Assembly (NCBI GenBank): GCA_035353175.1 | Contig: DAOPZC010000008.1 | Location: forward strand, 41,889-105,888 | Direction of reading: 5' to 3' | DNA: 64,000 nucleotides | Source: DAOPZC01 sp035353175 | Lineage (GTDB): Bacteria > Verrucomicrobiota > Kiritimatiellia > RFP12 > UBA1067 | Shown here: one piece after another, positions 34,241 to 41,724 of the stretch | How the letters are laid out: each line of letters starts with the position of its first letter | How positions within the stretch are numbered: position 1 is the first letter of the stretch | The notes under the pieces: generated by a model | Told to the model about the DNA's origin: nothing | What the model saw: the letters and a program-made list of their open reading frames with translations, nothing else | Database searches by the model: none | Position numbers and translations under genes: made by a program

Positions 34241-34285
34241 ACGCTCAACGCTCAACGTTGAACGTCGAATATCGAACGCTGAAGG
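34237..34285. repeat. degenerate short repeat (AACGCTCA/AACGTTGA-like)
   Basis: Imperfect octamers aacgctca, acgctca, acgttga, acgtcga, atatcga, acgctga begin at the previous stop codon and end just before the AGGAGAA ribosome site of the next gene. They are the mirror-type counterpart of the run at 19708-19745. Confidence 0.55.
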
Positions 34286-34301
34286 CTGAGGAGAAAAGAC
34301 A

Positions 34302-36518
34302 ATGTCTGCACTGAGAATTGGAGTGGCGCTGGCGGGGCTGGCTTGTGTCGCTTGGGCGGCGGAAGAGGCGTCGGTGACGGTCAAGGGCGCGGCGGGCGAG
34401 CTGCGTGTGAGCGCGAGCGGCCTGAGCCTCACGCCGGCCGTGGCGGCGTGCCCGGCGAGCGAGGCGACGGGCGAAGCCTGGTGGGCTGTTGTGTTGGAGC
34501 CTGCTTCTGGACGAAGCGGCGGCGACGTGGTGATCGACAGCGCCGCGCAGTCCGCGCCGCGCATGAAGCAGTCGCGGGACGGCGTTCGGCTGGTCTACGA
34601 CGGTCCGCTCACCGACGGTAAAAAAAGCTACGACCTTTCTTTCGAATTGGTTTTCCGGGCGAAGGACGATGCGTTCGAGATCGGCGGCGAGATCCGTAAC
34701 GGCACAAAAGAGTGGGTTGTCAAGACGGTCACCGGGCCGGTCCTGAATGGCATCCGAACGGAGCTCGCGAAGACGCCGCTGCTGCTGCCGTGCGGATTCG
34801 GCTACCGCTTCTGCGCCGAGCCTCAGGAGTGCAAGAAAATCGCCTGGAGCTCGGTCGGTTGGCGCAGGGCGGGCCCCCGGCTTGAGGCCAGCGCGGTCTA
34901 TCCGAGCGGCGGCTGCACCATGCAGTGGTTCGCCTTCGCGGGTGATGCGGCGGGCCTGTATTTCGGCAGCCACGATCCGCGCTACGGCGCCAAGGAGCTG
35001 AGCGCGCGATACGACCCCACACGCAAAACGTTCGGAGCCGCCTTCGAGCACCGGATTTTCGTGCGCGCCGGCGAGCGGTGCACGCTGCCGCCGACGGCCG
35101 TATGGCCCTACGCGGGTGACTGGCATGCTGCGGCGCGCACGTACCGCGCCTGGGCGGATCAGGCCGGCCGTCAGCTTGAGAAGCCGGCGTGGGCGAAGAC
35201 TGCCTCGGGATGGCTGCTGGCGATCCTCAAGCAGCAGAACGGCGAGATCATCTGGCCCTATACATCGATTGACAAACTGTGCGATGTCGCCGATGCGCAC
35301 GGACTGGACATGATCGGCCTCTTCGGCTGGGGCTACGGCGGCCACGATCATCTTTATCCCGACTACAATCCCTGCCCGCTCATGGGAGGCGAAAAGGCGC
35401 TGCGCGAGGGCATCAAGCTGGCGCATGCCCGCGGCAAACGGGTGATCCTTTACGCGAACGGCCAATTGGAAGAGCGCGGTACCGCGTTTTGGACGGCGAC
35501 GGGACAGCACCTCGCCGTGGCGTTGCGCGACGGCGGAACGGTGCAGGAGTTTTGGCACAAGTATTCCAATACGCCGGGCTACCACTTCGACATCGGCTGC
35601 CACGCCACGGAGGGTTGGTGCGAGCGAATGCTGGCGCTGGCGCTGCAGGCGAACAACTTCGGTGCGGACGGCCTGCTGTACGACCAGCTCGGCGTGCGTG
35701 GCCCGACGCCCTGTTACGCCGCTGACCACGGCCATCCGGTGCCGTTTATGTCCTACGAGGCGGACCGCAAGGAGATGCTGCTGCAGGTCGGCGCGAAGCT
35801 GCGTAAGATCAACCCCGACTTCATCCTCATGACCGAGGGCTTCCACGACGCGATTCTGGACTCGGTCACCTTTTTCCACGGCTGCGTGCAGGGCGCGTTT
35901 CAAGATTCGCCGCAGAGCATTGCGCGACGGCTGGCGAGCGGCGCGACGGACGACGGCGTGTTTCCCGAGATGATGCGCTATATCTATCCCGAGGTGGCTA
36001 GCACGATCCGGTTCCCCTCGCCGCTGGTGGACCGACCGATGGCCAACTATACGCTCGCCTACGGCCTGCGCTATGAGATCGAGTCGCGCTACATGCCGGA
36101 CCGGGACTATCTGTTGACGGGACGTATCCCGGCGGTGGAGGATTACGGCTTGGTCCGCGAGAAGCCGGCCATCGATCTGGTGCGGACTCTGCCGCGGGAG
36201 CAGACGTCGGCGTATCTGCGCAGCGCGGCTGCGTTCCAGAAGAAACACGCTGCGTTGCTGATGAGCGGTCGGTTCACTGACACCGAAGGCTTTACCTTCA
36301 GCGGAGACAAAGGGGTTCTGACGAAAGGGTTCGAATACGGCCAGACGTTCGGCGTGCTGCTCTGGAACACCTCGTCTCAACCGGCGACGTTCAAGGTCGA
36401 TGTGCCGCAGGCGGAATGTATCTCGGCTACGGAGCCGGAAAAGGATAAAGTGGAGACCTTCAGTGAGATGGCGCCGCAGACGGTGCGGCTGCTGGTGTGG
36501 AAGAAGAATCGCGAATAA
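34302..36518 (+). CDS. DUF6259-type secreted protein, putative glycosidase
   Basis: A 738-residue protein with AGGAGAA before the ATG and a signal peptide (1-18, cleavage near AWA-AEE). It is the full-length homologue of the truncated gene at 1-854. The N-terminal beta-sandwich (about 20-280) contains LYFGSHDPRYG, shared with the protein at 21191. The barrel has GLFGWGYGGHDHLYPD, FGADGLLYDQLG, NPDFILMTEGFHD and ATIRFPSPLV-like segments; the Asp in YDQLG and the Glu in MTEG are candidate catalytic residues. The C-terminal sheet follows at about 640. Followed 69 bp later by a mutarotase-fold gene. Confidence 0.86.
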   Translation: MSALRIGVALAGLACVAWAAEEASVTVKGAAGELRVSASGLSLTPAVAACPASEATGEAWWAVVLEPASGRSGGDVVIDSAAQSAPRMKQSRDGVRLVYDGPLTDGKKSYDLSFELVFRAKDDAFEIGGEIRNGTKEWVVKTVTGPVLNGIRTELAKTPLLLPCGFGYRFCAEPQECKKIAWSSVGWRRAGPRLEASAVYPSGGCTMQWFAFAGDAAGLYFGSHDPRYGAKELSARYDPTRKTFGAAFEHRIFVRAGERCTLPPTAVWPYAGDWHAAARTYRAWADQAGRQLEKPAWAKTASGWLLAILKQQNGEIIWPYTSIDKLCDVADAHGLDMIGLFGWGYGGHDHLYPDYNPCPLMGGEKALREGIKLAHARGKRVILYANGQLEERGTAFWTATGQHLAVALRDGGTVQEFWHKYSNTPGYHFDIGCHATEGWCERMLALALQANNFGADGLLYDQLGVRGPTPCYAADHGHPVPFMSYEADRKEMLLQVGAKLRKINPDFILMTEGFHDAILDSVTFFHGCVQGAFQDSPQSIARRLASGATDDGVFPEMMRYIYPEVASTIRFPSPLVDRPMANYTLAYGLRYEIESRYMPDRDYLLTGRIPAVEDYGLVREKPAIDLVRTLPREQTSAYLRSAAAFQKKHAALLMSGRFTDTEGFTFSGDKGVLTKGFEYGQTFGVLLWNTSSQPATFKVDVPQAECISATEPEKDKVETFSEMAPQTVRLLVWKKNRE

Positions 36519-36587
36519 AGTGAACGGAACGAACGCCTCTATAAAAAGCGCGGGCGGGTGGCCAGGCGTGAAAAAAAGGATTCGGAA

Positions 36588-37484
36588 ATGAAAACAAGCG
36601 TCATCAGCTATTTCGGTTACAGTGGATGCCTTGCGTTGGAGAACGCGGGAACGCGCGTGGTGCTCTGCCCTCAGGCGGGCGGACGGGTGCTCGAGTATTC
36701 TCTCAACGGCCAGAATGTGATGTATCTGAATCCGGCGCAGCAGGGATGGCGGCACACGCCGGGTATCCTGTCTGTCGATCCGTGCGGCGGCCGGTGCGAT
36801 GTCGGCCCTGAGCGCGTCATCGCGCCGCATCCCGACCTGTGGCTGGGAGACTGGACGGGGGAGGTCATCGGCGAAGGCAAGGCGCGTTTGACCAGCGCCC
36901 GCGACCGCGTGACGGGCCTGCGGCTGGTGCGCGACTTCACGCTCGATGCGGATTCGTCGCGTCTCGTGTTCGAGCAGCGTGTGGCCAACGAATCGGACAA
37001 GCCGGTCTCCTGTTGCCACTGGAGCCGCACGCTGGCCGTGGGCGGCGGCATCGTGCTGATCCCGCTGACGCCGGACAGCCGCTTTCCTAAGAGCTACATC
37101 ATGTATGGGCCGGGGCCGGTAATGAACTACCAGCCGGACGACCCGAACATCCGTATTCGCGAAGGTTTTCTGGAAATTATCGGCACGCCGGCGAATCCCA
37201 AGCTGGGTATGGACTCGATGGCGGGGTGGTTCGGATACCTCACGCGCAACAACCTGCTGTTCATCAAGCGGTATCCGGTCTATCCGGAGCGCGTGTACAG
37301 CGAGATGGCCGGGCTTACGATTTCGATCTGGTACTTCAGGAACGAGATGTGCGAGCTGGAGCCGATCGGCCCGCGCGAGGTGCTTGCTCCGGGTGCCTCG
37401 GCGTCGTTCACCGAGGAGTGGTCGCTGGCAGCCAGCCGTTTTCCCGCCAAAGGCGAGACAATGGATTTGAGGCTGGGATTCTAG
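36588..37484 (+). CDS. galactose mutarotase-fold protein (DUF4380-like)
   Basis: A 298-residue protein with AAGGA before the ATG at 36588 and no signal peptide. The all-beta sequence with AGTRVVLCPQAGGRVLEYSLNG-type opening (residues about 20-41) and CCHWSRTLAVGGG resembles aldose epimerase or DUF4380 proteins of the galactose mutarotase fold. Such proteins interconvert anomers or bind sugars. It lies at the end of the glycan island, behind a DUF6259 gene, and may act on the released sugar in the cytoplasm. Catalytic residues cannot be fixed. Confidence 0.75.
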   Translation: MKTSVISYFGYSGCLALENAGTRVVLCPQAGGRVLEYSLNGQNVMYLNPAQQGWRHTPGILSVDPCGGRCDVGPERVIAPHPDLWLGDWTGEVIGEGKARLTSARDRVTGLRLVRDFTLDADSSRLVFEQRVANESDKPVSCCHWSRTLAVGGGIVLIPLTPDSRFPKSYIMYGPGPVMNYQPDDPNIRIREGFLEIIGTPANPKLGMDSMAGWFGYLTRNNLLFIKRYPVYPERVYSEMAGLTISIWYFRNEMCELEPIGPREVLAPGASASFTEEWSLAASRFPAKGETMDLRLGF

Positions 37485-37549
37485 GTCGATGATGGCGCAG
37501 AGGCCGACTGACGAGGAATTGCGCATTCCGTTGCTTCACTAACTCGGGC

Positions 37550-37578
37550 TTGCTTAACTCGCGGTCTAGGGGCATAAT
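37550..37578 (+). promoter_or_regulatory. promoter of tpiA
   Basis: -35 TTGCTT (37550-37555), 17-bp spacer, -10 CATAAT (37573-37578), 40 bp before the ATG. There is no operator-like 21-bp repeat upstream. Confidence 0.55.
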
Positions 37579-37617
37579 ATCGACCTCAATTTTCTACAGA
37601 AACAAGGAGAGTGTCTG

Positions 37618-38370
37618 ATGCGCAGAAAAATCATCGCTGGCAACTGGAAAATGAACAAGACGGCCTCGGAAGCCGCCGCGCTCATCGAGGGGATCAAGAA
37701 AGAGGTCGCGGACGTTTCGAAGGTCGACGTCGTGGTTTGCCCGCCTTTCACCGACCTGAAAGAGGCGGCGGCGGCTTGCGCGGGATCGAACGTTGAGCTG
37801 GGTGCGCAAAATGTGCACTGGGAAGCTTCCGGCGCCTTCACGGGCGAGATCTCCGCCGCCATGTTGAAGGATCTAGGCGTGAAGTATGTGATCATCGGCC
37901 ACAGCGAGCGGCGCCAGTATTTCGGCGAGACCGACGAGACGGTCAATAAACGCACCAAGGCTGCGCTGGCTGCGGGGTTGATCCCGATCGTCTGCGTGGG
38001 CGAGACGTTGGCCGAGCGTGATGGCGGCAAGATGGAAACGGTCGTCGTGCGGCAGACCAAGGCAGGACTTGCCGATTTGGGCGCGGAGCTGTCAAAGGTC
38101 GTGGTCGCGTATGAGCCGGTGTGGGCGATCGGGACGGGGCGCACGGCGTCCCCGGCTCAGGCGCAGGAAGTGCACGCGCTGATCCGCCGGACGCTCGCCG
38201 AGATGGCGGGCGGCGACCTGGCCAATACGATCCGCATTCAGTACGGCGGCAGCATGAAGCCGGAAAACGCGAAGGAGCTGATGAGCCAGCCTGACATCGA
38301 CGGCGGACTGATCGGCGGCGCAGCGCTCAAGGCCGATTCTTTCGCGGCGATCGTCAAGGCCGGCGTGTAA
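37618..38370 (+). CDS. tpiA: triosephosphate isomerase
   Basis: A 250-residue cytosolic enzyme that interconverts dihydroxyacetone phosphate and glyceraldehyde 3-phosphate. All signatures are present: GNWKMN with the catalytic Lys, the catalytic His in IGHSERR, the catalytic Glu in AYEPVWAIGTG (active-site loop) and the phosphate-binding YGGSMKPEN. Length is typical. AAGGAGAG precedes the ATG. It is monocistronic, with its own promoter and a strong terminator at 38404-38447. Confidence 0.98.
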   Translation: MRRKIIAGNWKMNKTASEAAALIEGIKKEVADVSKVDVVVCPPFTDLKEAAAACAGSNVELGAQNVHWEASGAFTGEISAAMLKDLGVKYVIIGHSERRQYFGETDETVNKRTKAALAAGLIPIVCVGETLAERDGGKMETVVVRQTKAGLADLGAELSKVVVAYEPVWAIGTGRTASPAQAQEVHALIRRTLAEMAGGDLANTIRIQYGGSMKPENAKELMSQPDIDGGLIGGAALKADSFAAIVKAGV

Positions 38371-38403
38371 GCGGCGTCAGCCGGTGAAGGCTGTGGACGG
38401 AGA

Positions 38404-38447
38404 CGGGGCGGCATCCAAAGAAAGGAGCCGCCCCTCGTTTTTTTTTT
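38404..38447 (+). terminator. intrinsic terminator after tpiA
   Basis: GGGGCGGC (38405-38412) pairs perfectly with GCCGCCCC (38427-38434) across a 14-base A-rich loop, followed by TCG and a run of T from 38438. Confidence 0.9.
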
Positions 38448-38509
38448 AGAACGGGGACGCGTTCCCGCCTTCCTGCTTGCCCGGAGGCGGGCATTGTAAT
38501 ATCATTTTT

Positions 38510-38593
38510 CCAATTGCCATCGGGGTGTCGCGTCGGCGACTGAGAGAAAACCCGTTGAACCTGATCCGGATCATGCCGGCGCGAGGGAATTGG
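38510..38593 (+). promoter_or_regulatory. TPP riboswitch (THI element)
   Basis: The conserved core CGGGGTG, CTGAGAG, ACCC, TTGAACCTGATCCGGATCATGCC-like segments and GAGGGAA are all in order. The closing P1 stem is CCAATT (38510-38515) with AATTGG (38588-38593). A -10-like TAATAT at 38497-38502 places the transcript start near 38509. It controls thiD and thiC. Confidence 0.96.
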
Positions 38594-38612
38594 TCAGAAG
38601 AACCTGTTTTTG

Positions 38613-38645
38613 AGCGGACCGGAGACCCGGCCCGCTTTTTGTTTT
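38613..38645 (+). terminator. expression-platform terminator of the TPP riboswitch
   Basis: GCGG-A-CCGG (38614-38622) pairs with CCGG-C-CCGC (38627-38635) with one mismatch, a four-base loop AGAC, then TTTTTGTTTTT. It lies 20 bases after the aptamer, so TPP binding likely causes early transcription termination before thiD. Confidence 0.8.
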
Positions 38646-38659
38646 TGGAGAGTCACGGT

Positions 38660-39523
38660 ATGACGAATGAGGAGCCCGATTTCGGAAGCCTGCGGCAGTC
38701 GGTTGCGCTGACGATCGCAGGCAGCGACAGTGGCGGAAACGCCGGCATTCAGGCGGACTTGCGGGCTTTTCACGTGTTCGGCGTCCACGGTTGCACGGTT
38801 CTGGCCGCGCTGACCGCGCAGAATCCTTTCGGGGTCCGGGGAATTCTCACGGCCGACGCCGAGTTCGTCGGTCTGCAGCTCGACGCGGTCTTGGAGGCGT
38901 ATGCCGTGACCGCGCTGAAGACCGGCATGCTCTCCGCTCCCGATGTGATTGAGACCGTGGCGGATCGGCTGCTCCTGCAGAGCCGTATCCTGAAAGTGTT
39001 TGACCCCGTCATGGTGGCGACGAGCGGTGCGCGGCTGTTGCAGGACGATGCGGTGAGCCTGCTGATGGACAGGCTTTTGCCGCTGGCCACGCTGGTCACG
39101 CCCAACCTGCCGGAGACGGAGGTCTTGGTCGGCCGCGCGCTGTTGACCCGCGCGGAGATTGTCGATGCGGCACACGCGTTGACAGACCGGCTCGGCTGTG
39201 CGGTGCTCGTCAAGGGCGGACATGGCACGGGCCCTCTCGCCGAGGACATCCTTGCCGACGGATCGTCGCTGTACCGGATTTCAGCCCCCCGGATCGACGC
39301 GCCGCTTTCGACGCACGGGACGGGATGTTCGCTTAGCGCCGCGATCACCGCATCGCTGGCGTGCGGGAAAAACTTGCTTGAGGCGGTAGTTGACGGCAAG
39401 GCGTATGTCTACGAGTCCATCCGCACCGGCGTTTGGGTGGGCGAAGGGACCGCGGTGCTCGGCACTCCGGCAAAATTGCCGCTCGACCGCGTGACGGTTG
39501 AGCCGGTCGTCAACGTTATGTGA
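38660..39523 (+). CDS. thiD: hydroxymethylpyrimidine/phosphomethylpyrimidine kinase
   Basis: A 287-residue cytosolic kinase that phosphorylates HMP and HMP-P with ATP in thiamine synthesis. Family motifs: TIAGSDSGGNAGIQADL, LKTGML, FDPVMVATSGARLL, TPNLPE, VLVKGGHG and the anion hole STHGTGCSLSAAI. The start at 38660, with GGAG at 38647, lies downstream of the riboswitch terminator; an in-frame extension back to 38477 would run through the riboswitch and is rejected. ThiC follows 47 bp later. Confidence 0.97.
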   Translation: MTNEEPDFGSLRQSVALTIAGSDSGGNAGIQADLRAFHVFGVHGCTVLAALTAQNPFGVRGILTADAEFVGLQLDAVLEAYAVTALKTGMLSAPDVIETVADRLLLQSRILKVFDPVMVATSGARLLQDDAVSLLMDRLLPLATLVTPNLPETEVLVGRALLTRAEIVDAAHALTDRLGCAVLVKGGHGTGPLAEDILADGSSLYRISAPRIDAPLSTHGTGCSLSAAITASLACGKNLLEAVVDGKAYVYESIRTGVWVGEGTAVLGTPAKLPLDRVTVEPVVNVM

Positions 39524-39570
39524 AACGGTTTCATGTCGAAGTACAACCCTAAGGAAGAACGGTTTTTTCT

Positions 39571-40860
39571 ATGACTCAACTGGAAGCGGCGAAGAAGGGC
39601 GAGATCACCGAGGCGATGCGGCGCGTGGCGCTGGACGAGAAGGTGAGCCCCGTACAGGTTTGTGAGGCGGTGGCCTGCGGACGTGCGGTCATTCCGCTGA
39701 ATCCGGCGCACGCATCGGCGCGGCCGGTGGGGGTGGGGCGGCTTTTTTCGACCAAGGTGAACGCCAATCTCGGACGTTCGACGACGCGTTCCGGCAAGGG
39801 AGACGAACTGGAAAAACTCCAAATCGCGCTGAAGGCCGGCGCCGATTTCGTCATGGACCTGAGCGTGGGCGCCGATCTGCGGACGATCCGCCAAGGCATG
39901 TTGGATGCGTCGCCGGTGCCGTTGGGCACGGTGCCGGTTTACGAGACGATCTCGCGTCTTGAAGGCGATGTGCCGGTGATGAATCCCGACCTGCTGCTGC
40001 AGGTGATTGCGGAGCAGGCCGAGCAGGGCGTTGACTTCATGACCCTGCATGCGGGACTTCTTCACCGCCATGTGGATGTGGCGATGCGGCGCATCATGGG
40101 TATCGTGAGTCGCGGCGGGGCGATTATGGCCGAATGGATGAGGCGGAACAACGCGGAAAATCCGCTCTACACGCGTTGGGACGAGGTGATGGATATTCTC
40201 GCCAAGCACGATGTGACGGTGTCGCTCGGCGACGGGTTGCGTCCGGGCTGTTTGGCGGATGCGAGCGATGCGGCACAGTTCGGCGAACTCGACGTGCTGG
40301 GCGAACTGGTGCGGCGCTGTCGCGCGCGCGGCGTGCAGGTGATGGTGGAAGGCCCTGGTCATGTGCCGTTCAACCAGATCCAGATGAATATGGAGCGTCA
40401 GCAGGAGGTGTGTGACGGCGCGCCCTTCTATGTTCTCGGCCCGGTGGTGACCGATATCGCGCCCGGCTATGACCATATCACCTCGTGTATCGGCGCGACC
40501 GCTGCGGCCACGTACGGCGCCTCGCTGCTCTGTTATGTGACGCCGGCAGAGCACCTCGGCTTGCCGGACGGCGAGGAGGTCCATCAGGGCATGATCGCCT
40601 ACCGCATCGCGGCGCACGCGGGCGACGTGGCGCGCGGTTTGCCGGGCGCGCGAGACCGCGACGATGCGATGTCGCATGCCCGGGTGGCTTTCGACTGGGA
40701 TGCGCAATTCGCGTGCGCGCTGGACCCGGAGCGCGCGCGGGCACGGTGGCTGAAAACGCGCGTTTGCCAGGGCGAACATGCCGACGACCACTGCTCGATG
40801 TGCGGCAAAGAGTTCTGCGCCGTACGCACCTCCAAGCGCATACGCGCATCACTGGAGTAA
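39571..40860 (+). CDS. thiC: phosphomethylpyrimidine synthase
   Basis: A 429-residue radical-SAM enzyme that rearranges aminoimidazole ribotide to HMP phosphate. The C-terminal iron-sulfur motif CSMCGKEFC (CX2CX4C) is present, as are MEGPGHVP-type (MVEGPGHVPFNQI), GLRPGCLADASDAAQ and PEHLGLP-like motifs. The length is that of the short ThiC form. Under TPP-riboswitch control with thiD; no other thi genes are in the window. AAGGAAG lies 13 bp before the ATG. Confidence 0.98.
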   Translation: MTQLEAAKKGEITEAMRRVALDEKVSPVQVCEAVACGRAVIPLNPAHASARPVGVGRLFSTKVNANLGRSTTRSGKGDELEKLQIALKAGADFVMDLSVGADLRTIRQGMLDASPVPLGTVPVYETISRLEGDVPVMNPDLLLQVIAEQAEQGVDFMTLHAGLLHRHVDVAMRRIMGIVSRGGAIMAEWMRRNNAENPLYTRWDEVMDILAKHDVTVSLGDGLRPGCLADASDAAQFGELDVLGELVRRCRARGVQVMVEGPGHVPFNQIQMNMERQQEVCDGAPFYVLGPVVTDIAPGYDHITSCIGATAAATYGASLLCYVTPAEHLGLPDGEEVHQGMIAYRIAAHAGDVARGLPGARDRDDAMSHARVAFDWDAQFACALDPERARARWLKTRVCQGEHADDHCSMCGKEFCAVRTSKRIRASLE

Positions 40861-40989
40861 CCCGCTTAGGGAGCCTCCCTTGAAGGCGGGCGTGCCACGG
40901 CAGGGAACGCGCTCCTCTTTTGCGTGCGACATTTTTATGGCAACGCTCAGATGGCTGTTTCCTGCCACCCGTTTTCTTTACCTTTGGCA

Positions 40990-41018
40990 TTGCGTTGCCC
41001 GGCAGATCACGCTATTGT
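40990..41018 (+). promoter_or_regulatory. promoter of the response regulator gene
   Basis: -35 TTGCGT (40990-40995), 17-bp spacer, -10 TATTGT (41013-41018), 26 bp before the ATG. The remaining part of the gap 40861-40989 shows only an imperfect GC-rich inverted repeat just after thiC. Confidence 0.45.
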
Positions 41019-41044
41019 GACGGCGGATATGCGGATGGAACGGT

Positions 41045-41713
41045 ATGGCGATTCATGTGATAATCGTTGAGGATGACAGCCGGTTGAGGTCGGGGCTGAT
41101 GGAAATCATCAACAGCGACCCCGAATGCGCTTGCGTCGGAGCCTACGGCTCTGGCGAAGAGGCGCTGGAGAAGGCTTCCCGTGTGAAGCCGCAGGTCGCC
41201 GTGATGGACATCAACCTGCCGGGCATGGACGGCATCGAGTGCGTGCGCCAGCTCTCCGCGATCCTGCCGACGCTTCAGATCGTGATGCTGACGGTCTATC
41301 AGGACACCGACAATCTGTTCCGCGCGCTCGCGGCGGGGGCGCACGGCTATCTGGTTAAACCCGCGCGGGCGCGTGATCTGTTGGCCGCAATCCGCGATAT
41401 CCATCGGGGCGGGGCACCGATGACCAGCGCCTTGGCCCGGAAAGTGGTCGACGCTTTCCGAAACCAGGCGAAACCCGCCGCCGCCTCTTTGAATGCGGCT
41501 CCCGTGGCGGGCGAGTCCGACGAGCTAGCGCCCCGCGAGAAAGAAGTCCTGGATCTGCTGGCGCAGGGATTTTCGTACAAGGAGATCGCCGACAAGTTGA
41601 ACGTGTCGTTTGCGACGGTGCACACGTATGTGCTGCGCATCTACAAGAAACTGCACGTGCGCTCGAAGAATGCAGCCGTCGCCCGGTGGCTCGGATATCA
41701 ACGCGGGGAATGA
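41045..41713 (+). CDS. NarL/FixJ-type response regulator, orphan
   Basis: A 222-residue two-domain regulator. The receiver domain (about 3-120) has acidic pocket Glu9-Asp10-Asp11, phospho-acceptor Asp55 in VMDINLPGMDG, the Thr of MLTVYQ and Lys in LVKPA. A Pro/Ala-rich linker leads to a LuxR-type HTH (about 158-220: LAPREKEVLDLLAQGFSYKEIADKL and HTYVLRIYKKLHVRSKNAAV). No histidine kinase lies nearby. The gene ends within a few bases of a Tat oxidoreductase start, so they share a transcript. Target genes are unknown. Confidence 0.93.
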   Translation: MAIHVIIVEDDSRLRSGLMEIINSDPECACVGAYGSGEEALEKASRVKPQVAVMDINLPGMDGIECVRQLSAILPTLQIVMLTVYQDTDNLFRALAAGAHGYLVKPARARDLLAAIRDIHRGGAPMTSALARKVVDAFRNQAKPAAASLNAAPVAGESDELAPREKEVLDLLAQGFSYKEIADKLNVSFATVHTYVLRIYKKLHVRSKNAAVARWLGYQRGE

Positions 41714-41724
41714 GGGCGAATGAA

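Noticed and set aside
34245..37526. 1093-codon open frame on the minus strand
   Set aside because: A reverse shadow of the DUF6259 and mutarotase-fold genes; composition and lack of motifs argue against coding.
38477..38659. N-terminal extension of ThiD
   Set aside because: It would translate through the TPP riboswitch and its terminator.
40861..40895. Terminator after thiC
   Set aside because: A GC-rich inverted repeat is present, but it is imperfect and has no T-run.
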